Positions 51,106 through 60,963 of a stretch of 64,000 bases of DNA are shown here, in pieces. The stretch spans positions 265,348-329,347 of the forward strand of contig NZ_JAKZHX010000008.1 of assembly GCF_022568815.1 (NCBI RefSeq), written 5' to 3'. Numbering within the stretch: position 1 is the first letter of the stretch; each line of letters opens with the position of its first letter. A model generated the notes under the pieces. The model searched no databases. It saw only the letters and a list, made by a program, of their open reading frames with translations, and was not told where the DNA came from. Source of the DNA: Undibacterium paludis (GTDB lineage Bacteria > Pseudomonadota > Gammaproteobacteria > Burkholderiales > Burkholderiaceae_D). A program made the position numbers and the translations under genes.

Positions 51106-52734
51106 ATGACCCGATTATTACACCGCCTTAAAACGAGTCTCTTTTGTTGCATGCTCCCTCTGCTCGCAGGGAGTGCGTATGCTGATCAAAAAGGAGAAAT
51201 CTACACATCCAACAATGCCCCTTACCCCAGCCTGACCGCCTTTCAATTGAAGGGCCTGCAACCTGACCTGTGGCCTAACCAGGATGAAATCACCGGCAAC
51301 AACACCAAGCGTGTCGTGGTGAATCTCGCGTGGTGGGAATGGGAACCCGAGCGATTGGTTGTTGCTGGTAATCAGTCTTGTCCAGCTGGCTATGAAAAAT
51401 ATGATGGCCACTGTTTCAAGATTAATGCTGTCAGGGACGATGACCTGCGTGGGTATTCCGACAGGGGTGTCGCCGTCACCGCCCTGGTGTATGGTGCGCC
51501 GGCCAGTTGGGCCATTTCACCCAGCTGCAAAGCGCCTGCAGACAAGAGAAATTTTTGTGCTCCGGTCAATCCAGACGATTTCGCCCGCTTTGCCGGCATG
51601 GTGGCGCGTCGCTACAATGGCTTGAATGGACATGGTAGGGCAGTAGACTTTGTAATCCACAATGAAGTCAACGCGCAAGAGTGGTTTGATACGGCGTGTT
51701 CCCCTGATTGTTCCGGCGGAGCTGCCAACCTGTGGGTGCAGACTTATGCGTCCAATTACAATAAAGCTTATGACATCATCAAACGTGAACAGAGCGCAGC
51801 AAAGGTATTGATACCGCTGACACATGATTTCTCAAAGTCGCTGGATAATTTTTATGCAGGACAGGGGCCTATCGTTTTGTCGACCCAGTCATTCATGGAA
51901 AAATTTGTTCCTTTGATAGGTGGACGCCAATTCCGCCTGGCCTACCACTCTTATCCCAAAGATTTGTTCAGCCCTACTTTTGGCGCAGACGATTTACCCT
52001 ATGTCACTTTCGGGAATATCGGCGTCCTGGCTGGATGGCTGCGCAAGACATATCCTGATAAACCGTATGCCTGGGAAATCCAGCTGACTGAGAATGGCGT
52101 CAACTCTTCCCAGACCCAAGAGGCGCAGTCAAAGGGCGTATGCGACAGCTTCCGCAATGTACTGGGTACGCCAGGAATAGAGAGTTACATCTATCACAGG
52201 CTGCGTGACCAGAAAGATGAAGGCGGTCTGGCAACAGGGTTGCGTGATAATGCCGGTAATCCAAGGCTGGCATGGGCAACCTGGGCGCTGGCCAATCGCA
52301 ATGATCTCAATCCGCCGCAATTGAGCTGCGGTTTTGAAAACCTGCCTTATGTAAAATTGACGCGCAGCCTGGTACCAGCACGTGGGCATTGGGCTTCGAC
52401 ACGTATCGCTCCAAGCGGTTCGCTCGGTCCGACAATAAGTGAGGCTTCCTGGAAGATATTGCGTGACGCCGCACCAAACACCAGAATGATCTATGAATGC
52501 CAGGTAGGTGCAAACGGGCAGAGCCACAATCTGCTGTCACCGGATGTGAATTGTGAAGGCTTGCAGACGCTGGGGCCGGTCGGTTATTTTTACACTACAC
52601 CCAATGCCGCACCGGGGCTTGTCCCACTGTATCGGTGCAGAGTAGGGCAGGGTACGGATCATTTCATCAGCCCGGCTGCGAACTGCGAAGGCACGGTCAC
52701 GGAAAGCCTGCTTGGCTATGTAAAATCCATGTGA
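51106..52734 (+). CDS. secreted DUF5722-like glycosidase-type protein
   Basis: A 542-residue exported protein (signal MTRLLHRLKTSLFCCMLPLLAGSAYA). Residues ~60-390 look like a TIM-barrel glycoside hydrolase of the DUF5722 kind: NLAWWEWEP, FARFAGMVARRYNG, VIHNEVNAQEW with the N-E acid/base pair, RLAYHSYPKDLF and AWEIQLTENGVNS with a second Glu. The last ~130 residues are two copies of a Y-C-x-V-G/CEG repeat (IYECQVGANGQSHNLLSPD and LYRCRVGQGTDHFIS), a beta-trefoil-like tail. Substrate likely a polysaccharide, unproven. Confidence 0.78.
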   Translation: MTRLLHRLKTSLFCCMLPLLAGSAYADQKGEIYTSNNAPYPSLTAFQLKGLQPDLWPNQDEITGNNTKRVVVNLAWWEWEPERLVVAGNQSCPAGYEKYDGHCFKINAVRDDDLRGYSDRGVAVTALVYGAPASWAISPSCKAPADKRNFCAPVNPDDFARFAGMVARRYNGLNGHGRAVDFVIHNEVNAQEWFDTACSPDCSGGAANLWVQTYASNYNKAYDIIKREQSAAKVLIPLTHDFSKSLDNFYAGQGPIVLSTQSFMEKFVPLIGGRQFRLAYHSYPKDLFSPTFGADDLPYVTFGNIGVLAGWLRKTYPDKPYAWEIQLTENGVNSSQTQEAQSKGVCDSFRNVLGTPGIESYIYHRLRDQKDEGGLATGLRDNAGNPRLAWATWALANRNDLNPPQLSCGFENLPYVKLTRSLVPARGHWASTRIAPSGSLGPTISEASWKILRDAAPNTRMIYECQVGANGQSHNLLSPDVNCEGLQTLGPVGYFYTTPNAAPGLVPLYRCRVGQGTDHFISPAANCEGTVTESLLGYVKSM

Positions 52735-52757
52735 TTTTAATGGTTAACTTGTAAGTA

Positions 52758-52781
52758 AAGCGGGGGAATATCCCCCCGCTT
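52758..52781 (+). terminator. hairpin terminator after the DUF5722-like gene
   Basis: AAGCGGGG and CCCCGCTT arms with an AATAT-centred loop, 24 bp after the stop codon. GC-rich stem, weak T tail. Confidence 0.7.
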
Positions 52782-53037
52782 CAGCGGCATTGCAAACCTC
52801 ATGGTGTCATCGTTTCAATCAATCCAAATCAATGCTAAGTCGCCGCAGAAAGCGGATAGATTTACCTACCTTTTGTTTTGTCCATCCGGTGATTTTTTCC
52901 TGAGCTTTTCCACTGGCACGCTAATCGCGTGGTTTGCAGATGTGCCGTTTTCATGCGCAGGTCGCAGCCTGCTTCAGGCCTGAATGAAATCGACTGTAAC
53001 TGATGGAGTGTTACAGTCCACCAGTATGAAAAAATGA

Positions 53038-54489
53038 CTATCTGAGGGGAATCTTTGCTGTTTCGACCAGAGGAGAGAGCAAGTAACAAAACGAATTTGA
53101 TCCTGCTGTAATGATCTGTCCCCTGTCGTTGATGGCGACGGCATTTGTGAGGGAAATGCCAGCGGGCAAGCTAACCAGGGTATTGATATCCCGCATGTTT
53201 GCGCCATTGGCTTCGGTCACAAAGGCATACAATTCTTTGCCGCCAGCCGCGCTCCAACCGACGACCTGGCCTTGCTTATTGATGCTGTTTGCCTGGCTAT
53301 CGGCATCTTTGCGGAGAGCACCTAAATCAATCAAACTCTTTCCATCAGGGGCGGTGATAAAGGCATGTTTATAAGACTCTTTATTCTCTGCCTGTCCAAC
53401 AATCTGCCCCTTATCATTGATCCCATAAGCGTCGCTTTGGGTTTTATCGCCGGCCAGGACGCTGATGTTTTTTATCGCCAGGGTGTCGGATGCCAGAGAG
53501 GCGGCATTGGCATAAAGAACATTCGCAGCCGGGATGCGAGCGTCGACATAGATTGTTCCTGCTATCACGCCATTATCATTGATACTGCTTGCGCGGAAAA
53601 ACTGTGGCAACTCATGCTTGCCTTTGCCGTCAGGGCCTGTGATGTAGGATTTACTGGGAGATCCACCAACGGACATGCTGAAAAAAACCTGTCCTTTGGC
53701 GTTGATGCCTTTGGCTTCACTCTCTGCTCCTGGTTCATTGTCCAGTTCACGCATGTTCTTGCCATCGGGGCCGGTAATAAACGCCCGAGAACGCCAGCTA
53801 TCATTTTTTTCTGCACTGCCTGCCACCTGCCCGCTTTCATTGACAGCATGTGCCCGGCTTGTATTGCCGCCCAGGGTGCCCAGATCAGTGATGCCTGCAC
53901 CATTAGGCCCGGTAATGAAAGCGCGATTGCGTTCCTTTTTGTCATAGGACACACCGACCACTTGTCCCTTACTATTCATGCCACTGGCAAAGCAACTCTT
54001 GCCACCCAGTGTGCCAATATCCCGGACGCGGTACTTGATTTGCTTCCCGGACTGGTCTTGCGATGAAGTAGTCTGCGTATCTGAGGGGGACATGACATCC
54101 AGATATCGCTGCGCATCCACATTGCCGCTTTTTGCAGCCTGACGAAACCAGTTGACGGCCTCAAGGTCATTTTTGGCAATGTTCTGGCCTTGATAGTACA
54201 TTGCACCCAATAACCAGTACGCATCCACATTGCCTTGTGCCGCTGCCTTTTTAAACCAGGATGCCGCCTTTTCACCATCTACCGGGACACCTGCACCAAG
54301 GACATGCATCATGCCCAGCGAAAGCTGGGCAATCGTATCGCCATTTTCTGCCAGCCTGGTATAACCTGACAGTGCAGTGGCGTAATCCCCTTTGGCAAAG
54401 GCCGCTTTTGCCTGCTCTATACTTTGTGCACTGGCGGCAGTTGCCGACAGCGTCATTGCCAGGATGATGATCCAAGGGAGTTGTTTCAT
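53038..54489 (-). CDS. Sel1-repeat and HAF-repeat secreted protein
   Basis: A 483-residue exported protein. A signal peptide (MKQLPWIIILAMTLSATAASA) is followed by Sel1/TPR-like repeats (AFAKGDYATALSGYTRLAENGDTIAQLSLGMMHVLG, AASWFKKAAAQGNVDAYWLLG, residues ~20-130) and at least six HAF-type repeats (DIGTLGG, then GMNSKGQVVG, GINDKGQIVGQ, AFITGPDGK). HAF repeats form an extracellular beta-propeller-like domain. The combination suggests a periplasmic or surface scaffold. The start at 54489 gives the signal peptide; the frame continues to 54534. Confidence 0.85.
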   Translation of the reverse strand: MKQLPWIIILAMTLSATAASAQSIEQAKAAFAKGDYATALSGYTRLAENGDTIAQLSLGMMHVLGAGVPVDGEKAASWFKKAAAQGNVDAYWLLGAMYYQGQNIAKNDLEAVNWFRQAAKSGNVDAQRYLDVMSPSDTQTTSSQDQSGKQIKYRVRDIGTLGGKSCFASGMNSKGQVVGVSYDKKERNRAFITGPNGAGITDLGTLGGNTSRAHAVNESGQVAGSAEKNDSWRSRAFITGPDGKNMRELDNEPGAESEAKGINAKGQVFFSMSVGGSPSKSYITGPDGKGKHELPQFFRASSINDNGVIAGTIYVDARIPAANVLYANAASLASDTLAIKNISVLAGDKTQSDAYGINDKGQIVGQAENKESYKHAFITAPDGKSLIDLGALRKDADSQANSINKQGQVVGWSAAGGKELYAFVTEANGANMRDINTLVSLPAGISLTNAVAINDRGQIITAGSNSFCYLLSPLVETAKIPLR

Positions 54490-54999
54490 TTTTTGATGTA
54501 ATAGATATAAAGTACTGGCTGGATTGATAACCACTATTTCCTTGTCAGGAAGCAGGTAAGCACATCGCTGTGTGAAGCATCGCCAATCTTACCCCGCCAG
54601 GTATGCTCTGGCAAATCGCCAGGGTAAGCGTGACAGCGCGTGTCGTACCCCCATCGTGTCCCCATGTGCCCCCATATCGTCGTACTACAATGATTGTAAA
54701 AGCATGAGCAGGATACGCCACGTGCTGCGCCCCCTTGCGCGGCAAAATAAGTTTGCTCAAATGGCTACCGTGACAGCCGGGCGCATGGTGATGAAACCCA
54801 ATGCCTTGTGTCCTGCGATGACGCCATCTGCTGCCAAAAACCTCCCACAATTTTCAAAATAGTAATACACTCCTGCCTTTGATACGCAGCTCTTTTATCG
54901 GACGGGATGGCAGTGGTAATGAACAGTTTTTCGTCTTTTCATTATCGGTATGATCTGCAAAATGCACCATGCCGTACATAAACCACTTTGAGGAATCGG
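54490..54999. other. intergenic region, nothing recognised
   Basis: About 510 bp between divergent genes. No RNA, repeat or supported ORF was seen. The AGGAATCGG just before 55000 is the ribosome binding site of the ABC gene. Confidence 0.45.
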
Positions 55000-55860
55000 A
55001 TGATCAAAGTCACACAACTGCAATTTGATTATGGGCGCAAGCGCGTCTATGACGATTTTTCGCTGACGCTGGACAAGCCGGGTGTGTATGGTTTGTTTGG
55101 CCGTAATGGCAGCGGCAAGTCGACGTTGCTGAAGATCTTGTCGGGCCTGCTGTTTCCGCATGGCGGCCAGGTGGAGGTGCTGGGTTATAAACCGGCGGCG
55201 CGCCAGCCTGCCTTTCTGGAACAGGTCTATGTCGTGCCGGAAGAATTCCATCTGCCCGACATCAGCCTGGCGGTGCTGCATAAAACCCAGGCGCCGTTTT
55301 ATCCGCGCTTCTCTGGCAGTGATTTTTTAAAGTATGCCGATATTTTTGAAATCCCGCGCGACAAAGGTTTTGCAGCGATGAGTCTGGGGCAAAAAAAGAA
55401 GGCCGTGATCGCCTTCGCCCTTGCCACGCACACACCTGTGCTGCTGATGGATGAGCCGACCAATGGCCTTGACATTATCGGGCGTGCGCAATTCAAGACC
55501 ATCCTCGGTGGCAAGGAACATGCCGACCGCAGCGTCATCATCAGCACCCACCAGGCGCATGATCTGGAAAGCCTGATGAGCCATGTACTCTTCGTTGACG
55601 ATGCCCGGCTGGCACTCTCTGCCAGCATGGACACCCTGCAAAGGGCATTGCATCTGGGTGTGGCTGATAAGCAGGCTGATATTGCAGGCAGTATCTATCA
55701 AGAGGCGTACGGCCATCAATGGGCCTATGTGGCACGTAATAACGGGGGCGAGCCAGGTGCGGTCAATCTTGAACTGCTGTACAAGGCGCTGAGTATCAAC
55801 AAACAAGGCGTACTCGACGCCGTGGCGAACTGCCAGCATCCTGCGAAGGAATTGCAATGA
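55000..55860 (+). CDS. ABC transporter ATP-binding protein
   Basis: A 286-residue exporter-type ATPase: Walker A GRNGSGKS, Q-loop region VYVVPEEFHLPDISLAVL, signature SLGQKKKA, Walker B VLLMDEPTNGLD, switch His ISTHQAHD. The C-terminal ~90 residues are an extra domain. It overlaps the permease gene by 4 bp, so it forms the energising subunit of a two- or three-component exporter. Unlike drug pumps, the family name cannot be narrowed. Confidence 0.93.
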   Translation: MIKVTQLQFDYGRKRVYDDFSLTLDKPGVYGLFGRNGSGKSTLLKILSGLLFPHGGQVEVLGYKPAARQPAFLEQVYVVPEEFHLPDISLAVLHKTQAPFYPRFSGSDFLKYADIFEIPRDKGFAAMSLGQKKKAVIAFALATHTPVLLMDEPTNGLDIIGRAQFKTILGGKEHADRSVIISTHQAHDLESLMSHVLFVDDARLALSASMDTLQRALHLGVADKQADIAGSIYQEAYGHQWAYVARNNGGEPGAVNLELLYKALSINKQGVLDAVANCQHPAKELQ

Positions 55861-56675
55861 CAGATTTTTTTGACATGGAACGCTTTGGCCGCCTGCTGCG
55901 CGCGCACTGGGCCGAGAGCTGGCGCGAATACGCCTGGTTTGCCGGTGTGCTGGTGGTACTGGATCTGATTGCCATGCTGCTTTCTTTCAGCCTCGATTAC
56001 CGGAGTGCATTTTCGCAATTCCAGTACCAGGGGCAGATGGGATGGTATATGTCGGGCCTGGCGGTGTCGGCCATTATCTTTGCGGGCCGCTATTTCAAAT
56101 ACCTGCTCAATCCCGGCGCCAGCCTGATCGCATTGATGCGCCCTGCATCGGTATTTGAAAAATGGTTGATGGCTTTTCTGGTGATCAGTATTTTTTACCC
56201 GCTGGCTTATACCCTGCTGTATGTGATATTGAATTATCCTGCTGTCCTGCTTGCCAAGGCCCTGGCTGCACAAGTACCGGTCTGCCAGTATTGCACCGTT
56301 GACTTTCATTTTTATTTTCCTTTCCTGACGGAGGATGTTTCAGAAGCCGGCGTACGTAATGCAGCGCGTATCATGAGGTTACAGCTGTTTTTCTTCCTGC
56401 TGCTGTCATGCGGGCAGGCACTCATCGCAGGCGGCACGGCTTTCTTCAAACGTTCGCCCGTATTGCGCACCGTGCTTGGCAGCTTTCTGCTGTTTATTAT
56501 CTCAAGCTGGATAGGCAATACACCGCAGGCAGGCATATTTGCCCCGTACTATGGTAAAGAGATCATCGTCTACAGCCCCATGGAATACGGTCTTTCCATC
56601 GGTATGTGGCTGGGCTTGCCTTTGCTGCTGTGGGCGGCGCTCTTCTTTCACATCAAGGAAAGGGAAGTCGCATGA
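55857..56675 (+). CDS. ABC transporter permease-like membrane protein
   Basis: A 272-residue protein with six hydrophobic segments (YAWFAGVLVVLDLIAMLLSF, GWYMSGLAVSAIIFAGRYFK, FLVISIFYPLAYTLLYVIL, FFLLLSCGQALIAG, TVLGSFLLFIISSWIG, GMWLGLPLLLWAALFF), fitting an ABC-2-like exporter subunit. It is overlapped by ATGA on both sides with the ATPase and a membrane-anchored partner. Substrate not evident. Confidence 0.83.
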   Translation: MTDFFDMERFGRLLRAHWAESWREYAWFAGVLVVLDLIAMLLSFSLDYRSAFSQFQYQGQMGWYMSGLAVSAIIFAGRYFKYLLNPGASLIALMRPASVFEKWLMAFLVISIFYPLAYTLLYVILNYPAVLLAKALAAQVPVCQYCTVDFHFYFPFLTEDVSEAGVRNAARIMRLQLFFFLLLSCGQALIAGGTAFFKRSPVLRTVLGSFLLFIISSWIGNTPQAGIFAPYYGKEIIVYSPMEYGLSIGMWLGLPLLLWAALFFHIKEREVA

Positions 56676-57430
56676 TGTCCCGTCATTTTTCCAAAGTCGG
56701 TGTCTGGCTTTTCATGGCGGCTTTTGCCTGGTATATGGGGGGCAATTTCCTGCTCGGCAATCTCAAGAAAGAACAGATTGCTGAGGCAGAAGGCAAACAC
56801 GTCAAAGAGCAGCATGCCGATCTGGGCAGCAATAAACAGGTCGTGATACATGCCCCGGACAACAATTATTACGCAGACCGCATTACCCTGGTTTTTGACC
56901 CCGCCACGACACAGGCATCGATCCATAATGAAAACCTGCGGCTGGCAGCCAGCACACAACTTGTTGACGGCGTTTTTCATATCAACATGAGCAAGGTAAA
57001 TATGCCGGAATACCACCACCGGACCGGCCAGACAGAAATCCGTCTGCCTGCGTCCGTGAACAAAGTGAGTCTTGCCGGCATTCGTGATCTTGAAATTTCT
57101 GGCCGCCTGCCGGCGCCGGAAGCTGAGTTGACACTGGAAGATACGGACTGTACTTCACAGGTGAAGATGAAGCAGTTGTCCGTCAATCGCCTTAAACTGG
57201 TGGCCGTTTGTCAGGCTCCGCCCAAAAAAGAAGAGTGCTGCGCAAGCAACTTCAATCTGCTTGAGCAAATCCAGGTAGGCACACTGGACGTTGCCATGCG
57301 TTACGGCAGTCTGGAATTTTCTGGTCAAACTGCTCCACGGCAAACCCTGCTGAACGTCAGTGACAACGTGCAGATCACAGGGCGGCGCGGTTTTTTGCAA
57401 TCACTGCGTTTCAATAATGGTTCGCCATAG
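56672..57430 (+). CDS. membrane-anchored protein of ABC operon
   Basis: A 252-residue protein with an N-terminal anchor (VGVWLFMAAFAWYMGGNFLLG), a short charged linker and a beta-helix-like repetitive domain (LRLAASTQLVDGVFHINMS, ASVNKVSLAGIRDLEISGRL, QIQVGTLDVAMRYGSLEFSG) similar in pattern to DUF2807/adhesin-like auto-transport domains. Six cysteines, including ECCAS, may form disulfides. It is the third gene of the overlapping ABC operon, hence an exported partner or substrate. A terminator follows. Confidence 0.7.
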   Translation: MMSRHFSKVGVWLFMAAFAWYMGGNFLLGNLKKEQIAEAEGKHVKEQHADLGSNKQVVIHAPDNNYYADRITLVFDPATTQASIHNENLRLAASTQLVDGVFHINMSKVNMPEYHHRTGQTEIRLPASVNKVSLAGIRDLEISGRLPAPEAELTLEDTDCTSQVKMKQLSVNRLKLVAVCQAPPKKEECCASNFNLLEQIQVGTLDVAMRYGSLEFSGQTAPRQTLLNVSDNVQITGRRGFLQSLRFNNGSP

Positions 57431-57468
57431 CAGAACCTGAGCAAAACCTGAGCAGAGCTGATCACGGA

Positions 57469-57494
57469 GCAGGGCGCATGACGATGCGCCCTGC
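57469..57494. terminator. bidirectional terminator
   Basis: GCAGGGCGCAT-GACG-ATGCGCCCTGC, a perfect 11-bp stem with 4-nt loop between the ABC operon and the convergent hydrolase gene. Confidence 0.82.
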
Positions 57495-57531
57495 TTACCG
57501 GTGATTACCTCATCATGCGACAGCAGCAGTC

Positions 57532-58458
57532 TTACCTGCCCTCATTCAAAAAAAACAGCCAGTCTGCCTGGTAATCCGTATTCCTGATCCCCTGCCCATG
57601 GTAAGGGTTATTACCCGCCGCATTGCCCGACAGGGACTTGCTGAAGACCCGTACATGGTCAACTGGTATCTTCAGACTGATGTAGGACGCTGCCAGCAGG
57701 TCTGCCGTCGCCTCCTGCGCATGGTAGCCGCCAAACCATTTGTCCATGGGTGTGACGCTGCTCATGGCTATCCATGGGGCCAGCTGGCGCCTGCCGTCTT
57801 TCAGGTAAAAATCCCATGGGCTGGAAAACAATATCACCCTGGCGACCAAAGTCCGTTTGGCGATCAGGGCCGCCATGCCCGCCCCCTGTGACTGCCCGGC
57901 CAGGCTCAGGCGTGACCAGTCAATGTCGCCCTCACGCAAATACTGCTTCCATTGCTGTTGCGGGTACTGCCTGTCGAGGTAATTGAGCAGGCTCAGCAAC
58001 CTGGCCGATATGGATTCTTCTGCGTTGTTCCTGATGGAGGCATCAGGCAGCACGGGCTTGCCGTCAATGCGCATCAGCCTGAAGTTTTCTGAACAGGCCA
58101 GGTCAGGCCGCCTGGGGCAATACACGGCAATCGATGGCTCATCGTTATAGGCGAGTGAAATCACACGGTAACCAGCCTGCATGGCCGTCTCCAGAAACCG
58201 CATCGGCCCCGGCGGCTTGCCACCCGTGCCCGGCATGAAGACCAGCAAGGCTTGTTGATCACTTTGACGGGCAACATCAAAGCCGACCCAGTGCTCATCA
58301 TCATATTGCCGTATGGTGGCATTGGTGGCAGATGGTTTGATGCAGGCTGCAAAGCGTTCGGCAGTGGCTGCGCAATAGGTTTTGCCGTCAGCGGCAAGGG
58401 CGGACGGGCCGGGTGAGATGGACAGCACCAGCCATGCTGATAGCAACAGGTTTTTCAT
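57532..58458 (-). CDS. secreted alpha/beta hydrolase
   Basis: A 308-residue exported hydrolase. The signal peptide starts MKNLLLSAWLVLSISPGPSALA. The mature part has the oxyanion strand LLVFMPGTGGKPPGP, nucleophile elbow LAGQSQGAGMAALIA (GxSxG) and ends HGQGIRNTDYQADWLFFL. It resembles the BPSS1187-type group of lipase-like proteins. The start at 58458 is chosen to give the signal peptide; an open frame extends to 58494. Substrate unknown. Confidence 0.83.
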   Translation of the reverse strand: MKNLLLSAWLVLSISPGPSALAADGKTYCAATAERFAACIKPSATNATIRQYDDEHWVGFDVARQSDQQALLVFMPGTGGKPPGPMRFLETAMQAGYRVISLAYNDEPSIAVYCPRRPDLACSENFRLMRIDGKPVLPDASIRNNAEESISARLLSLLNYLDRQYPQQQWKQYLREGDIDWSRLSLAGQSQGAGMAALIAKRTLVARVILFSSPWDFYLKDGRRQLAPWIAMSSVTPMDKWFGGYHAQEATADLLAASYISLKIPVDHVRVFSKSLSGNAAGNNPYHGQGIRNTDYQADWLFFLNEGR

Positions 58459-58618
58459 GTCAGGGATCTGATGACTAAAAATAACACTATACAATTTTCA
58501 TGCTGTGCTCTTGTATCATATTGATATACTGATGGGCACTAAAAATAAAGTATCTGTTACATCTGCACCGAACTGTCGTCAGCAATGAATAACTTATTTG
58601 TAGAAAGAGAATGATTTA

Positions 58619-58891
58619 ATGAAGAAAGTACTTTTTCTCAGTATCCTGCTTGTCGGTTGCCAGTCAGTGTCACCAGTGACGCCAGTTGGTAAAGACACTT
58701 ATATGGTCGGAGCAAATTCTCGTGGCGGATTTACTTCTGACGCAGAAGTAACGGCATTGAGCCTGAAACGTGCAACAGAGTGGTGCGAAGGATTGGGCAA
58801 GCAGATGGAGCTGGTCAACTCGACGAATTCTGGAACCCAGGGATGGACTCCTCAACAATCACAGGTTACTTTTAGATGCGTACCGAAATAA
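58619..58891 (+). CDS. small lipoprotein
   Basis: A 90-residue protein with a lipobox (LSILLVGC at residues 8-14) predicting lipid attachment at C14, then GKDTYMVGANSRGGFTSDAEV and C-x-x-GLGKQ...FRCVP. The last cysteine pair may be bonded. It resembles small secreted cell-envelope lipoproteins such as the 'NusG-like/YgdI' class by shape only. It sits alone between divergent genes. Confidence 0.65.
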   Translation: MKKVLFLSILLVGCQSVSPVTPVGKDTYMVGANSRGGFTSDAEVTALSLKRATEWCEGLGKQMELVNSTNSGTQGWTPQQSQVTFRCVPK

Positions 58892-59077
58892 ATTTTTTCG
58901 ATGGTTAAAAGGCTTGCAGGGTAAAGCATGTGAGCATGCTGCATCTGTGATCATTTCAGGCCCGCCATTCTGAGCTGTGCCAGGTACCCATGTACTGCAT
59001 TGATGCATGCCGAAGATGCTGATCCAGCAACCGGGAGTGCCCTACTGCCCGGTGTGCTGGACGACTGTGATAGCCCG

Positions 59078-60685
59078 TTATTCTCTCGGTATCAGGTGAA
59101 ACGACGCAAAATACGCAGCTACCTTGGGCGAGTATTCTTCGCTCTTGGGGCCGGTGATTTCGACCACATACACCGTCTTGCCGACCAGATAGAAGTTCAC
59201 CATGTGCAGCAAGTCATGATCAAGCAGGCGCAGGCTGCGGCCTGCGTAGCCGTCCAGTTGCAGCGGTCTTTCATCGATACTGGTGCTGTCATAACCTTCG
59301 CTCATATCGTTGCGTAATTCATCCAGCGCTTCGGATATATTGGCGGGGCGCTCTGGCAAGTCATAGTGGCTGACCCCATACAGCAATTTGCCGGATTGCA
59401 GGCTATAGCTGTGGCCATCGTTGATGTCGGCATATTGTCCGCTGTCCGCTTTGGGGGCACCGGGCATGCTGATGCTGAAACGACGGTCGGGCGAGGTGAA
59501 TTCTGCAATCGGCAATTCTTTCGGCGGCCTGCTGGCTTTGGTAATGGCCACATAACCAATGATCGACGCAAAGGCCGCAAAGATAATCACATTGCGCAAA
59601 TCATGGTTGGAATCCGGTATCGCCTCAGGCGCACCCAGATAGCCGACGGTATATCCCTCATCCTTCAATCTTGCCCTGGCATGGTGATTCAAGATCAGCA
59701 ACGTGATCAGGTTGATGATGGGGATAAAGGCCAGCACCAGCACAATTATCTTGGTCACTGTCGACCAGCCAAAGCCCTTGGCCATGCGGATCATGCCATA
59801 AATGCTCATACACCCCACCAACACCGCCAGGAACAGCGCCAGCACCAACTGCGTGCGGTCAGTCAGCCCGACAAGCCTGGTCCACAGGCCCAGGCCGATA
59901 TTGCAGATAATTGCCAGACGCATCAGTCTTTGCCCGCTGGCGATATTGCCGACGGCCTTGTCCTGATCCGTTTCAATGACTGTATTGCTCGCCACGCTGG
60001 GCCGCGCAACCCGCGACATCTGCCCGCCATCCTTGCCTGCGCCGGATGAACGCATCGCGTCGGTCATCAGCGCATCGGTATTGATGATGTCGCTGCGGCT
60101 GATCATCCAGTTGTAGATGGCGCGCTGCTGCGCAAAGACAGACGCCCTGGCCTGTATCGTGATCGCGATCAGCATGCTGTCCGTACGCAGGCACAGCACC
60201 AACATGTGGCTGGTTTCGCTCTCACCAGGTTCTGCACCCTGGTATTCCATGGCAATACCCTGGATACGGCTACCCCAGCTTTCGCCTTTGAGAACAATCG
60301 GCGACCCGGTCTTGCTCATGTGGGGTTTTTCTTTTTCAAAAATCGGCAGGCGCATGGCGACCCATTTTTCAATGGGGACATCAGCGCGGGCAAACCCGGT
60401 CGCTTCCAGCCGGCTGCCAGTGGCCGGGTCAACCAGTATCAGCGAACGCGAATTTTTTTCTTCGCGCCAGGCAGCTGGCACATACAACTCCAGCCCCAGC
60501 TGCGTATTGACGATCTGCCTGGGCTTCAACTGCGCGATGTCATGGCCCGTTAATTCACGCTGGCTCGACGGAACAAAGGCGACCGGTTTGCTGGTTGCTG
60601 GCGATTCGTCCCACTCTTCCAGGCGCAGACCGCCGGATGCAGCAGACGGGTTGGCGGACATCGGTGTCATGGCTTTATATGTCAT
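59078..60685 (-). CDS. membrane hypothetical protein
   Basis: A 535-residue protein. The first ~220 residues are a soluble domain with two motifs resembling a periplasmic or cytosolic ligand fold (QLGLELYVPAAWREEKNSRSLILVDPATGSRLEATGF; MLIAITIQAR). Residues ~225-380 hold about four membrane helices (LMRLAIICNIGLGLWT, LVLALFLAVLVGCMSIYG, TKIIVLVLAFIPIINLITLLIL, VIIFAAFASIIGYVAI). A C-terminal soluble domain repeats the FTSPDRRFSISMPG pattern seen in several bacterial proteins. Function unknown. Confidence 0.72.
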   Translation of the reverse strand: MTYKAMTPMSANPSAASGGLRLEEWDESPATSKPVAFVPSSQRELTGHDIAQLKPRQIVNTQLGLELYVPAAWREEKNSRSLILVDPATGSRLEATGFARADVPIEKWVAMRLPIFEKEKPHMSKTGSPIVLKGESWGSRIQGIAMEYQGAEPGESETSHMLVLCLRTDSMLIAITIQARASVFAQQRAIYNWMISRSDIINTDALMTDAMRSSGAGKDGGQMSRVARPSVASNTVIETDQDKAVGNIASGQRLMRLAIICNIGLGLWTRLVGLTDRTQLVLALFLAVLVGCMSIYGMIRMAKGFGWSTVTKIIVLVLAFIPIINLITLLILNHHARARLKDEGYTVGYLGAPEAIPDSNHDLRNVIIFAAFASIIGYVAITKASRPPKELPIAEFTSPDRRFSISMPGAPKADSGQYADINDGHSYSLQSGKLLYGVSHYDLPERPANISEALDELRNDMSEGYDSTSIDERPLQLDGYAGRSLRLLDHDLLHMVNFYLVGKTVYVVEITGPKSEEYSPKVAAYFASFHLIPRE

Positions 60686-60963
60686 GGCGGTAAATAATGG
60701 TCAGTGTCTGCGCAGGCAAACAATGTAAATAGGGTAGGGGGAAAATCGGCCAACAAGGACGGTCGCGACGACAGATTGTCGCAGCATGCCGATAGCAAAG
60801 CGGGGATTAGACCACCCATACTGCAATTGTGTCAAATCGTTTCAGTGCTATCCAATGTGATGAAATTGCTGTATGGAAATTTAAGCAGGCAAGGGCAAAG
60901 CCAATGCCGCTGCCAGATCAGCAATAGTACAATGCAGCCTCCGATGACCACAGACGCCAGGGT

